A program made the translations under genes and the position numbers. From DATFQE01 sp963738205 (GTDB lineage Bacteria > Actinomycetota > Thermoleophilia > Gaiellales > Gaiellaceae), in assembly GCA_963738205.1 (NCBI GenBank), contig CAVTVQ010000007.1, positions 1,178,001 through 1,242,000 of the forward strand: 64,000 nucleotides of DNA. Direction: 5' to 3'. The notes beneath the pieces were generated by a model. It did not search any database. It saw nothing but the letters and a program-made list of their open reading frames with translations, and was not told where the DNA came from. Shown here piece by piece: positions 39,586 through 48,693 of the stretch (within the stretch, counting starts at the first letter, position 1; every line of letters starts with the position of its first letter).

Positions 39586-41313
39586 TTAGGGCGCCTCCGT
39601 CATCGCGCTGCCGCCACCGCGGCGAACCGGTTCCGCGGCGGCGAGCACACCTCCGCCCGTGAGGAATTCGATTCCGGTTGCGGCGCCGATCTCGCCCGCG
39701 TTCGCGAAGTGATGACCCCGAGCCTCGAGCGCCGCCCGCTCTGGTGTCGTCAGGAACGCGGGCTCCGCACCCGTGTTCACGGCATTGCGCTGGCTCGCGC
39801 GCGGATCGGCGATGGCCTGCGGCAGCGTCAGACCGAGGTCGACGCGGTCCAGCAGAATCTGTAGCACCGTCGTGATGATCGTGGCGCCGCCGGGCGAGCC
39901 GAGCGCGAGGAACGGTTTGCCGGCCTTGGTCACGATGGTCGGTGCCATCGAGCTGCGTGGCCGCTTGCCACCCTCGACCCGGTTCGGATGGGTCGTCGAA
40001 TCGAAGTTGAAGTCCGTCAGCTCGTTGTTGAGGAGGAATCCGTAGCCGGGGACGACCAGGCCCGCACCGCCTGTCGACTCGATCGTGAACGTGTACGAGA
40101 CGACATTTCCCGACTTGTCCGACGTCGTCAGGTGTGTCGTTGTCTCGGCGCCCTCGTAGGGGAAGGGATCGCCCGGTGAAACCGCGCCGGGCGCCGCCGT
40201 CTCCTTGATCAGCGCGCGACGGGTCGCCGCGTACTCCTCGGAGAGGAGCCCGGCCAGCGGGACGTCGTAATACGCCGGATCAGCCAGGTACGCGTTGCGG
40301 TCGGCGAACGAGTAGCGCGACGCCTCGAGGTAGTAGTGCAGCGCGGCCTCGCGGGTCATCGACGAGAGGTCGTACCCCTCGAGGATGTTCAGCGCTTCGC
40401 CCACCGTCGAGCCGCCGCTCGATGGCGGCCCCATCGAGTACACGTCGAGCCCGCGGTAGTTCACGTGTGTCGGCGCCCGCTCCGGCGCGGCATAGGTGTG
40501 CAGGTCGCGCATCGTCATCACGCCGGACCGCCAGACGTGGTTCGCAGTCGGGTTGACGACGGGTTGCCGGACGGTGTCCACGAGCGCGTCGGCGACCGCG
40601 CCCCGGTAAAAACCCTTGGCGCCGAGATGCGCGATCCGCTCGTACGTCTTGGCGAGCGGTGCGTTCGTGAACACGGTGCCCACGTCGCGTGGCGTCCCGT
40701 CGGCATCGAGGAACAGCGCAGCGCTGGCGGGAATGTCGTCGAACCAGTCCCGGTTCGCGTTCACCTGATCGAACCACACCTGGTCGATGACGTAGCCGTG
40801 CCGAGCGATGTGAATTGCCGGAGCGAAGACCTCGGCGAGCGACATCGTCCCGAACTGCGCGAGGGCGTCGACCCACGTCTCGACCGTGCCGGGCACCCCG
40901 ACCGAAAGGCCGCTGTAGCGGGCGTCGTTGAACGGAAGCGGCACCCCGTTTTGCATGAAGGACGCCGGATGCATGGCCGCCGGTGCGGTCTCGCGGCCGT
41001 CGATCGTCGTCACGTCGCCGTCGGCGGTGCGGAGGACCATGAACCCGCCGCCGCCGATTCCACACGAGAACGGCTCGGTGACTCCGAGCACCGCCGCTGC
41101 CGCGACGGCGGCGTCGACGGCGTTTCCGCCGCGGCGCAGGGTGTCGACTCCGGCCTGCGTGGCGAGTCTCTCGACCGACGCGGCCGCCCCGCCGGTGCCG
41201 ATCGAGGTGGGCGGCCCCGTGCCGCTCCCGACGTCTGCAGCGGCCGGGATCCCGAGTGCGAGTCCGACTGCCGTCGCCAGCGCGACGACTAGATACAACC
41301 CCTTGAGGCGCAT
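39586..41313 (-). CDS. ggt: gamma-glutamyltranspeptidase, secreted
   Basis: 575 residues. N-terminal signal peptide (LYLVVALATAVGLALGIPAA). The N-terminal nucleophile family motif AETTTHLTTSDKSGN contains the autocleavage/catalytic Thr (T392 in TTH), so the precursor should split into large and small subunits. AVAAAAVLGVTEPFSCGIGG and GPPSSGGSTVGEALN are large-subunit landmarks; KRPRSSMAPTIV and ALGSPGGATIITTV are in the small one. It transfers or hydrolyses gamma-glutamyl groups (glutathione and others) outside the cell. Confidence 0.93.
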   Translation of the reverse strand: MRLKGLYLVVALATAVGLALGIPAAADVGSGTGPPTSIGTGGAAASVERLATQAGVDTLRRGGNAVDAAVAAAAVLGVTEPFSCGIGGGGFMVLRTADGDVTTIDGRETAPAAMHPASFMQNGVPLPFNDARYSGLSVGVPGTVETWVDALAQFGTMSLAEVFAPAIHIARHGYVIDQVWFDQVNANRDWFDDIPASAALFLDADGTPRDVGTVFTNAPLAKTYERIAHLGAKGFYRGAVADALVDTVRQPVVNPTANHVWRSGVMTMRDLHTYAAPERAPTHVNYRGLDVYSMGPPSSGGSTVGEALNILEGYDLSSMTREAALHYYLEASRYSFADRNAYLADPAYYDVPLAGLLSEEYAATRRALIKETAAPGAVSPGDPFPYEGAETTTHLTTSDKSGNVVSYTFTIESTGGAGLVVPGYGFLLNNELTDFNFDSTTHPNRVEGGKRPRSSMAPTIVTKAGKPFLALGSPGGATIITTVLQILLDRVDLGLTLPQAIADPRASQRNAVNTGAEPAFLTTPERAALEARGHHFANAGEIGAATGIEFLTGGGVLAAAEPVRRGGGSAMTEAP

Positions 41314-42074
41314 GGCTCCCCCTCCGACGGGTATGACCTTGACGGGACGTTCGCCTGGCCGCGAAGGCTACAAGACCGTCTTACAAGCTGGGCCGCACAT
41401 GACTGGAACCGACTCCTGACGAGTTGGAACGGCGGTTGACCCGGCTGTCGAGTGCCCAGGTCGGTCCAGTACGACTCGGTGTCGACGAGCGCTCGCAGCG
41501 GGTCGATCGGAACGGGTGGGGCCTCGTCCGAGAGCTGCCACGTGAGGACGAACGGGACGAGCTCGCCGGCGGTCACGAAGAAGTCCGCGCGCACCGCGAA
41601 GGCTTCGTCACGCGTCTCGACGGGGGTGCGGAGCCAGACGCTGTCCCCGCCCGCGATCGCCGCGTGCGCACCGTCGCTGTGACGAAGCCATGGACGGATC
41701 CGGCCGTCGTCGACCCGAACCGTGAGATCCATGTGCATTCGCACGCGACCACGAACGCCCTCGACGAGGCGCACGACGGCGGGCGCCTCGTCCCCGAGTG
41801 GCATGAAGTCGACGAGGCGGATCGAACCCTCGGCGGTGTCGAAGTCCGTCTCGAGAACGAGCGTGTCGCCGCGGTACCGTCGACGGGTCGCCAGCACTTG
41901 CACGGCCGGGGTGATCTGCCAGCGGCCGTTCTCCGCGTCGCCGAGCAGGGCTGCAAAGGAGGCTGCCGAGCCGAAGCGTGGCAGGCACAGCCAGTCGATC
42001 GAGCCCGCGTTGCTCACGAGCGCGGCCGTGTGCGTGTCGCCGAGCAGTGCGTAGTCCTCGATCCGCGGCGTCAT
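41289..42074 (-). pseudogene. GH15 glucoamylase-like protein, N-terminal fragment
   Basis: ATG 42074 has a strong GAGGAGGTGA site 5 bases upstream and lies 30 bases after the MFS stop. The first ~206 residues are a typical GH15 N-terminal beta-sandwich: RIEDYALLGDTHTAALVSN, GSIDWLCLPRFGSAASFAAL and FDTAEGSIRLVDFMP. Homology ends at SYWTDL (about 41455); the remaining ~55 residues are Arg/Ser-rich and unlike the family, and the whole catalytic barrel is missing. The frame ends inside the ggt start. A deletion between GH15 and ggt is the simplest reading. Confidence 0.75.
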
Positions 42075-42103
42075 CTGGCTCACCTCCTCGTCGTCCCCGG
42101 GGC

Positions 42104-43670
42104 CTAAGCAGCCCGTGCAGGGCCGGCGACCGGGCGTCGCTCGGCGGCTGCCGCTTCCGTGGCGACCGGCTCGCGGGCCGGCAGGAAGCGGGCCACGAGC
42201 ACCGCCGTGACGGCGGTCAGCGCTGCGGCGACGAGGAAGCCGATGCCCATCGCGTGGGTGAAGGCTTCGCCGGTCGTGGCGAGCAGGCCGGACGCGGCTT
42301 CCGGAGGGAGCTGGGCGGCGATCGCGCTGGAGGCGCCGACCGAGTCCTCGGCTCGTACTTGCGCCTGGGCGGGAAGGCCGCCGAGCGAGCCTTCGACGTC
42401 GTTCGTGTAGAGGGAGCTGATGAGCGAGCCGACCACGGCGACGCCCAGGGCTCCGGACACCATGCGGGCGACGGTGTTGGTCGCGGAAGCGACTCCCGAC
42501 TTGGCCGCCGGGACGGCACCGACCACCGCGTCGGTCGCAGGGGCCATGACCCAGCCCATTGCGAGAGCGATTCCGAAGAACCACGCGACCAGCGCGAGGG
42601 CGCCGGTGTTCGGCCCCCAGAGCGTTGTCAGTGCGAAGAGGATCGCGAGGCCGGTCAGGCCCGCTGCGACCACCCTGGAGGTACCGATGTGCTTGACGGC
42701 CTTGCTCGACGAGCCGGCGCCCAGCATCAACCCGAGCGCCATCGGGCTCATGACGGCGCCCGCCTCGATCGCGCTGAAGCCGTGCGCGAACTGCAGATAC
42801 TGCGTCAGCCCGAAGATCCCGCCGAGCAGGGCGAAGAAGGCGACGCTGACCGCTGCGGTGCTGACGCTGAAGCGGGCATTGCGGAAGAAGTCGAGGTCGA
42901 GCATCGGCTCGGCGACGCGTCGCTCCCACCAGAGGAACGCGGCGAGGAGCGCGACGCTGGCGCCGAGCGATCCGAGCGCCATGCCGCTCATCCAGCCCTG
43001 TTCCGGCGCCTCGATGATCGCGTAGACGAGGAGACTGAAGCCGGCGGTGGAGAGCGCCGCTCCCAGCGAGGTCGAACGCGCCCGGCCGGGGGTCACGACT
43101 CTCGGGTACATAGCGGAAGCTGAGCAGCAGCGCGGCGGCCGCGAACGGCACGTTGACCAGGAAGACCGACGACCATGCGAACCACTCGAGCAGCAGCCCG
43201 CCCGCCAGCGGACCGAGCCCGATCCCGACCGCAGCGAGGCCGGCCCAGATGCCGATCGCCTTGCCGCGCTCCTCGCCGCTGAAGACGTTGGCGATGATCG
43301 AGAGCGTGGCGGGCATGATCAGCGCTGCGCCCACCCCCATCACCGCGCGCACGGCGATCACCTGGTCGGCCGAGTCCGCGACGAGGGCGGCGAGGCTGGC
43401 GAGCCCGAAGATCGACACGCCGGCCTGGAAGGCGAGCTTGCGCCCGAAGCGATCGCCGAGCGTGCCGAACACGAGCAGCAGACCGGCGAAGACGAGCAGG
43501 TAGGAATCGACCATCCACTGCAGCTTCGAGCCGGAGGCGCCGAACTCGTCCTGCATCGTCGGCAGGGCGACGTTGAGAATCGTGGTGTCGAGCCCGATGA
43601 TCAGCAGGCTCAGCGAAAGCACGCCGAGCGTCTTCCAACGGCGTGCGAACTGGACGGGGTCGAGAGTCAT
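42104..43670 (-). CDS. MFS drug exporter, DHA2 (14-helix) type, frameshifted
   Basis: Two overlapping frames together give a ~522-residue EmrB/QacA-like proton antiporter. The first (ATG 43670, AAGGAG upstream) holds LLIIGLDTTILNVALPTMQ, then motif A GTLGDRFGRKLAF and VFLVNVPFAAAALL. The second holds the remaining helices (LVYAIIEAPEQGW to AVTAVLVARFLPARE). They join if one G of GGG at 43062-43064 is removed, turning FDLAGS into FDLAG-AALSTAG. So the gene has a +1 insertion in a short homopolymer, real or artefactual. It is divergent from the LAL regulator gene. Confidence 0.8.
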
Positions 43671-43814
43671 GAGGCTGCACTCCTTCTGGGTTCGAGAGCC
43701 GATCGGGTTGTCGTTGCCATCGGTCTCCAGACTCGCCGGGCGAGCCCGTCGTCGCACCGGCGATGTCGCCGGGTTTGCGAGGAGATCTCGCCGGGTGCAC
43801 TGGAAAAGCGGCGG

Positions 43815-43820
43815 TACGAT
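43815..43820 (+). promoter_or_regulatory. -10-like element before the LAL regulator gene
   Basis: TACGAT (TANNNT) ends 8 bases before ATG 43829, again leaderless spacing; no Shine-Dalgarno or clear -35. It lies in the 158-base region between the divergent MFS and regulator genes, in which nothing else is apparent. Confidence 0.35.
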
Positions 43821-43828
43821 CAGCGCCG

Positions 43829-46590
43829 ATGCTCTACGGGAGAGACCTGGAGCGCTCCCGTATCGGCGAGCTGCTCGCTGGTGCTCGTGCGTCGGAGAGC
43901 GCCGTCTTGGTCATCTCGGGCGAGCCGGGAGTCGGCAAGTCAGCACTCCTGGCGGACGCGCGCGAGCAGGCCGGCGGCATGCGTCGTGCTCAGCGGCGCG
44001 GGGGTGGAATCGGAGACGCAGCTTCCGTTCGCCGCCCTGCACCAGCTCGTCCGCCCGGTCCTTCGCACATCTGGAGGCGCTTCCGGACCCGCAGGCCACC
44101 GCCCTCCGCGGAGCGCTCGGCCTTGGCGACAGGAGGCAGCGGCGATCGCTTCCTGGTCTCGCTCGCAACCTTGAGCCTGCTCGCGGAGGCCGCAGAACGT
44201 CAGCCGATCCTCTGCCTCGATAGACGATGCGCAGTGGCTCGACGACGCGACCGCGGATGCGCTTCTCTTCGTCGCCAGGCGGCTCGAGGCCGAGGGCATC
44301 GTCATGCTCTTCGCCGCGCGGGAGGGCGAGCTTCGACGCTTCGAGGCACCCGGGCTCCCAGAACTGCGTCTTGGCGGGCTCGACCCGGCGACGGCCGGCG
44401 CGCTGATCGATCGCCACGCGCGCGTCGCGCTCTCGTCGGAGGTCCGCGACCGGCTGGTCGCGGACACCGGCGGAAACCCACTCGCCCTGCTCGAGCTGTC
44501 GTCGTCCCTGAGCGAGGCGCAGCTTTCGGGCGCCGAGGCAATGCTCACACCAATTCCGGTCGGAGCCCAGGTGGAGCGGGCCTTTCTCGCGCGCGTGCAG
44601 CGGTTGCCGGAGGAGACGCAGACGCTCCTGCTCGTCGCTGCCGCCGACGACAGCGGTGAGCTCGGGACGATGTTGCGCGCCGCCGCCCGACTCGGAGCCG
44701 CCGCGGAGGCCCTCGATAGCGCTCGAAGAGGCGGGGCTGGCGCAGGTACGCGGCACGCGGCTGGAGCTTCGCCACCCGCTCGTCCGCTCAGCGGTCTACC
44801 AGGCGGCGCCGCTTTCCAAGCGGCAGGCCGCCCACCGCGCACTGGCGAGCGTGCTCGAGGGCGACGAGGATGCCGATCGCCGCGCCTGGCACCGCGCCGC
44901 GGCGAGCGTCGAGCCCGATCCTGCCGTCGGCGAGGAGCTCGAGCAGGCGGCCCAGCGGGCACAGCGGCGGAGCGGCTTCGCCACCGCTTCGCTCGCATTC
45001 GAACGGGCCGCCGCGCTGACGAGGGACGAGGAGCTGAGCGGGCACGGCGACTGACCGCGGCGGCGGAGAACGCCTGGCTCGGCGGGCCGTGTGGAGAAGG
45101 CCCTGACGCTGCTCGAAGCTGCACGCCCCCTGGTCTCGGAGCCGATCCAGCGCGCGGACATCGACCGCTTCCTCGGCCTGATCGAGATGACGCGCGGCGT
45201 GCCGGCCGACGCGTGCCAATTGCTCCTCCGCGCGGCAACGGAGGTGGCGCCGATTGACGGCGCGCGGGCCCTCCACATGCTCAACATCGCCGGGCTCGCT
45301 GCGGCGTACGCCGGCGACCGCGAGGCGGCTGTCACGATCGGCGAAGCGGCTCGCGGTCTGGGACTCGAGGAGACCCCGTTCCTGCGCATGCTCTCGCAAC
45401 TCCTCATCGGGCTCGGCCTCCACGCAGCGGGCGACTTCGCCGCCGCCGCTCCGAGGCTCCGCGAGGCGATCGAACTCGCGGAGGGACTCGATGACGATGC
45501 GGCCAGCGAGCAGCCCGTGGCGCTGCTGTTCGCCGGGCGCGCCGCGCTCTACCTCGGCGACGATCGAGAGACGTACCGGACACACCACGAGGCGGCCGTG
45601 CAGGCGCGACGCAGCGGCGCGCTCAGCATCGTGACGCAGATCCTTCCCCGCCTCGCCACGGCGGAGCTTTGGGCCGGCCGCTGGCCCTCCGCCGTGGCCA
45701 ACGCGAGAGAGGGCCTCCAGCTTGCGCGTGAGATCGGCCAGCACGATGTGGTCGCTCAGCAGCTCGTCATGCTCGCGCTCCTCGCAGGCCGCGCGAGGGT
45801 CTGAGGACGAGTGCCGGTCGCTGGCGGCCGAGAGTCGGGAGCTCGCCTCTGCTCGCGGGCTTGGGATCGTTGCCGAGTTTGCGCAGTGGGCGCTGACACT
45901 GTTGGAGCTGGGACTCGGTCGGCCGGAGGAGGCCTTGAGGCGCTGTCGAGAGATCTCCACGACCATGGTCGTCTTCTGGGGTGCGCTCGATCGGATCGAA
46001 GCTGCCATCCGCGTGGACGACCGGGACAGCGCGCAGGCCTTTCTCGACGTCTTCGAGCGCGTGGGCGGAGAGCAGCGGGGTTGCCTGGCCGGCGTGCGGT
46101 GGTCCTGCACTGCCGCGCGCTCCTCTCGGAGGACGAGAGCGAAGCCGAACGCCTCTTCGTGGCGGCGCTCGACGCGCACGCCGAGGCCGGCCGTCCGTTC
46201 GAGCGTGCCCGCAGCGAGCTCGCCTACGGCGAGTTCCTCCGCCGCGTCCGCCGCCGGGTCGAGGCGCGTGCAGCACCTGCGTGCGGCTCTCGACGCCTTC
46301 GAGACGCTCGGAGCGACGCTGTGGGCGGAGAGCGCGCGGGTCGAGCTGCGGGCGAGCGGCCAGACGGCGCGAAAGCGGGACCCGAGCACGAGGGCCGACC
46401 TCACCGAGCAGGAGCTCCAGATCGCCCGTTTCGTCGCGGAGGGCCTCACGAATCGGGAGGTGGCCGCTCAGCTCTTCCTCAGCCCACGCACGATCGACTT
46501 CCACCTCCGCAATGTCTTCAGGAAGCTCGGCATCAGCTCCCGCACGGCGCTCGCGCGCCTCGACCTCGACTCCGAGCATGTGGGCGCCAG
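43829..46590 (+). pseudogene. LAL-type LuxR regulator (AAA ATPase + TPR + HTH), about ten frameshifts
   Basis: Pieced across frames, the DNA encodes a ~920-residue regulator: MLYGRDLE and Walker A SGEPGVGKSALL, Walker B-like LCLIDDAQWLDD, a long helical repeat region, and a C-terminal LuxR HTH (LTEQELQIARFVAEGLTNRE then VAAQLFLSPRTIDFHLRN). Frame changes fall near 43980, 44067, 44125, 44217, 44717, 45045, 45088, 45800, 46100 and 46262. Seven or eight are fixed by deleting one base (for instance CCTTCG to CCTCG), one needs two, one needs a base added. No stop codon interrupts the ancestral frame. Either recent decay or poor assembly; as given it cannot make the protein. Confidence 0.8.
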
Positions 46591-46784
46591 CACGCGGCAG
46601 CGGGGCGAGCCTGAGCGAGACTGGGAGGATCGCCGGACGCAACCCGCGTGTAGGTGGACGCCGCTCGGTTCCCTCGTTTCAGGGATAGGGGAATCGGGCG
46701 GAATCGTGGAGGATGACCGGAACGTCTCCTGCGGCGGGGGACGGGCGGCAAGGGGGGAATGCGGCGATATGAGGCACGATCCGG

Positions 46785-47408
46785 GTGATCCTGGCGGAGG
46801 ACCACGCGCTGATGCGCGATGCGGTGAAGCTGGTCTTCGACGAGGCGGAGGACGTCGAGCTGGTCGGCGAGGTTGCGAACGGGCACGAGCTGCTGCCCCT
46901 CCTCGCTCGAGTTCCGGCCGACTTCGTCCTTCTCGACGTGCAGCTCCCGGGCCTCGACGGCCTTGGTTGCCTCGAGGCGTTGGCGAAGCACCATCCGCAC
47001 CTGAAAGTGGCGATGCTCTCGGCCGTCGAGGATCCGCAGGTGATCGACTCGGCCTTCCGGCGCGGAGCGCGAGGCTACATCCTCAAGTCGGTCAACCCGT
47101 TCGACTTGCCGGCGGCGATCCGGCAGATCGTCGAGCAGACCGTGATCCACCTTTCGCCGGCAGCTCAGGCGGGCGCACCGTGGTCGGTGACCCCGCCGGG
47201 GGGCCTGTCGGAGAAGGAGGTCGCCGTGCTCGTCGAGCTGTGTCACGGCCACACGAACAAACAGATCGCTGCGACGCTCTGGCTGAGCGAGCAGACCGTG
47301 AAGTTCCATTTGCGCAACATCTACCGCAAGCTCAGGATCAAGAGCCGGACCGAGGCGCTCCGCTACGCGTTGGAGCACGACCTCGCGGCGACAGCGGTTC
47401 CCGCCTAG
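46785..47408 (+). CDS. NarL/FixJ-family response regulator
   Basis: 207 residues from GTG 46785 (an in-frame TGA lies just upstream). Receiver domain with acidic E5/D6, phospho-acceptor D51 (FVLLDVQLPGLDG) and K101 (GYILKSVNP). The C-terminal LuxR HTH spans ~143-195 (GLSEKEVAVLVELCHGHTNK then TVKFHLRNIYRKLRIKSRTE). No kinase gene is adjacent; the sensorless kinase at 61.1 kb is paired with a similar regulator whose HTH is nearly the same. It lies upstream of the Tad locus and may control it. It ends in a palindrome shared with the convergent DUF192 gene. Confidence 0.92.
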   Translation: MILAEDHALMRDAVKLVFDEAEDVELVGEVANGHELLPLLARVPADFVLLDVQLPGLDGLGCLEALAKHHPHLKVAMLSAVEDPQVIDSAFRRGARGYILKSVNPFDLPAAIRQIVEQTVIHLSPAAQAGAPWSVTPPGGLSEKEVAVLVELCHGHTNKQIAATLWLSEQTVKFHLRNIYRKLRIKSRTEALRYALEHDLAATAVPA

Positions 47409-47419
47409 GCGGGAACCGC
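47394..47419. terminator. perfect 26-bp palindrome over two convergent stop codons
   Basis: Left half GCGGTTCCCGCCT (47394-47406) is the exact reverse complement of 47407-47419. The TAG stops of the response regulator (plus) and DUF192 gene (minus) share its central CTAG. Because of the symmetry both proteins end in Ala-Val-Pro-Ala. As RNA it folds to a tight GC hairpin from either side, a likely bidirectional terminator without T-tracts. Confidence 0.7.
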
Positions 47420-47755
47420 CCGAAGGACGTCGCCCTCCCGGAGCTGGAGGCGCTCGCACTCCCCGGCGGCGAGCTCGAGCACCGACGTAGCCCGTTTCGC
47501 CGCCGTCAGCCGCCACGGTCGCACCCGCTCGACCACCGAGACGATCCGGTAGGCCGAGTCCAGGAACACGACGTCGATCGGGAAGCGCATGAAGTGTGTG
47601 TGGACGGAGCTCGTCCCGGGCAGCAGTAGGCCGCTCCCCGGCGGCAGCTGCGCGACCCCCATCAGGCCACGGAAGCGGGTCGCGAACGAGGTTGCCACAC
47701 GGCACCGGCACGCAAGCCGCCCATCGGCAAGCGTGAGCTCCAGACCGCCGGTCAT
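47405..47755 (-). CDS. DUF192-family protein
   Basis: 116 residues from ATG 47755; an in-frame ATG at 47815 would add 20 Arg-rich residues and neither has a ribosome site. FRGLMGVAQLPPGSGLLLPG, then SVHTHFMRFPIDVVFLDS and VLELAAGECERL are DUF192 landmarks. The function of the family is not established; small members like this, without a signal peptide, are frequently found next to Tad/Flp genes. It is convergent with the response regulator and divergent from flp. Confidence 0.85.
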   Translation of the reverse strand: MTGGLELTLADGRLACRCRVATSFATRFRGLMGVAQLPPGSGLLLPGTSSVHTHFMRFPIDVVFLDSAYRIVSVVERVRPWRLTAAKRATSVLELAAGECERLQLREGDVLRAVPA

Positions 47756-47912
47756 GCGGCGATTGTGGCGCTCCCCGCGGCACCGAAGTTGATCCGAACG
47801 GGTGGTTCGACCCACCCGTTCGCGGTGTGGAGCGGCGTGCCGGGCGCGGCTGAATTGGGTCTGTCATGCAGTGCCGAATCTGTTCGGCCTGCGAGTTCAA
47901 GGAGGTAGGGGA

Positions 47913-48101
47913 ATGTTCGAGCGGATCTCGCTCAAGCTCTACACCGGGCTGCAGCGCGAGGAGGGCCAGGGCGCGACGGAGTACGCCATGGTCATCGGTT
48001 TCCTCGTGGTCGGTCTGACGATCGGCCTCGGCGTGCTGGGTGTCGGGATCGACAACTTCCTCGGCCGCGTGGCCGGGGCCCTCGACGGCCTGGTTCCGTA
48101 G
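47913..48101 (+). CDS. flp: Flp/Fap-type pilin
   Basis: 62 residues with an excellent AAGGAGG site. Type IVb prepilin: a short basic leader, a cleavage region GQGATEYAMVIG (Gly then the conserved Glu-Tyr at +4/+5), and one hydrophobic helix (MVIGFLVVGLTIGLGVLGVG). The processed subunit would polymerise into the Tad fibre. The prepilin peptidase (TadV/CppA) is not in the window. First gene of the Tad operon. Confidence 0.9.
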   Translation: MFERISLKLYTGLQREEGQGATEYAMVIGFLVVGLTIGLGVLGVGIDNFLGRVAGALDGLVP

Positions 48102-48135
48102 GTCCCAGGTGGCTCGACGGTTGAGAGAACTCTCC

Positions 48136-48693
48136 GTGGATCGGCTTGCGTTGCACGCAAGACGAGCGTGCGGCGCTGGCTCTCCGGCCGTCGACCGCTC
48201 CGTGTCGCGGAAGCTCCGGGAGCCTGCTCAGACAGGCGCTTGGAGCTTCCGCCGGCCGGGCGGGCTGTGCAGCGAGAGAGGCCAGGCGGCGGTGGAGTTC
48301 GCGCTGGTCGTGCCGCTCCTCTGCCTGATCATCATCGCGATCCTGCACTTCGGAAAGGTCATGAACTACTGGCTCGACCTGAACCATGTCGCCAGCGAGG
48401 GTGCACGCAAGGCGGCGGTCAACACCTACACCAGCGACGCCGCTTACGAGACTTTCATCCGCAGCCGCCTCGAGACGGGCGAGCTGCGCACCGGCGGCAC
48501 GACGTCAATCCCTTCGGCGGCGACCGTCGCGGTCTGCCTGCCCGAGGGCGCCGACGTCGGCGACCCGGTCACAGTGCAGGTTGCCGTCGGCTACAGCCTG
48601 CCTTTCATCGGCAAGACCGTCAGCCTCCGTGGCACGGCCACGATGCGGCTCGAGCAGCCTGCCGAATACGCCGGCGGCGGTGCGTGCGCGTGA
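48136..48693 (+). CDS. tadE: TadE-like pseudopilin
   Basis: About 185 residues. A TadE motif with one membrane helix, SERGQAAVEFALVVPLLCLI (Glu at +5 after Gly), is followed by DLNHVASEGARKAAVN and a small extracytoplasmic domain with a Cys. The start is uncertain: GTG 48136, TTG 48121 or a later GTG are all in frame and none has a clear ribosome site; the leader before the motif is Arg-rich. Minor pilin of the Flp pilus. Its end overlaps tadG (GTGA). Confidence 0.85.
   Translation: MDRLALHARRACGAGSPAVDRSVSRKLREPAQTGAWSFRRPGGLCSERGQAAVEFALVVPLLCLIIIAILHFGKVMNYWLDLNHVASEGARKAAVNTYTSDAAYETFIRSRLETGELRTGGTTSIPSAATVAVCLPEGADVGDPVTVQVAVGYSLPFIGKTVSLRGTATMRLEQPAEYAGGGACA

Noticed and set aside
2..42074. 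The two GH15 pieces as halves of one gene split by an inversion
   Set aside because: The left piece continues beyond the window and the fragments were not shown to abut the same break sequence; the idea cannot be supported from this window.
41289..43757. A single 822-residue minus-strand ORF spanning the MFS gene and GH15 fragment
   Set aside because: The middle (~43060-42100) is out of frame with the MFS helices, which continue in another frame, and GH15 has its own strong ribosome site and ATG. It is a read-through of a frameshifted gene, not a fusion protein.
45722..47629. A 635-residue plus-strand ORF containing a LuxR domain and running through the response regulator gene
   Set aside because: Only its first ~290 residues match the LAL regulator; the rest overlaps the response regulator in the wrong frame and has no domain. 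It stays open because of the GC bias.
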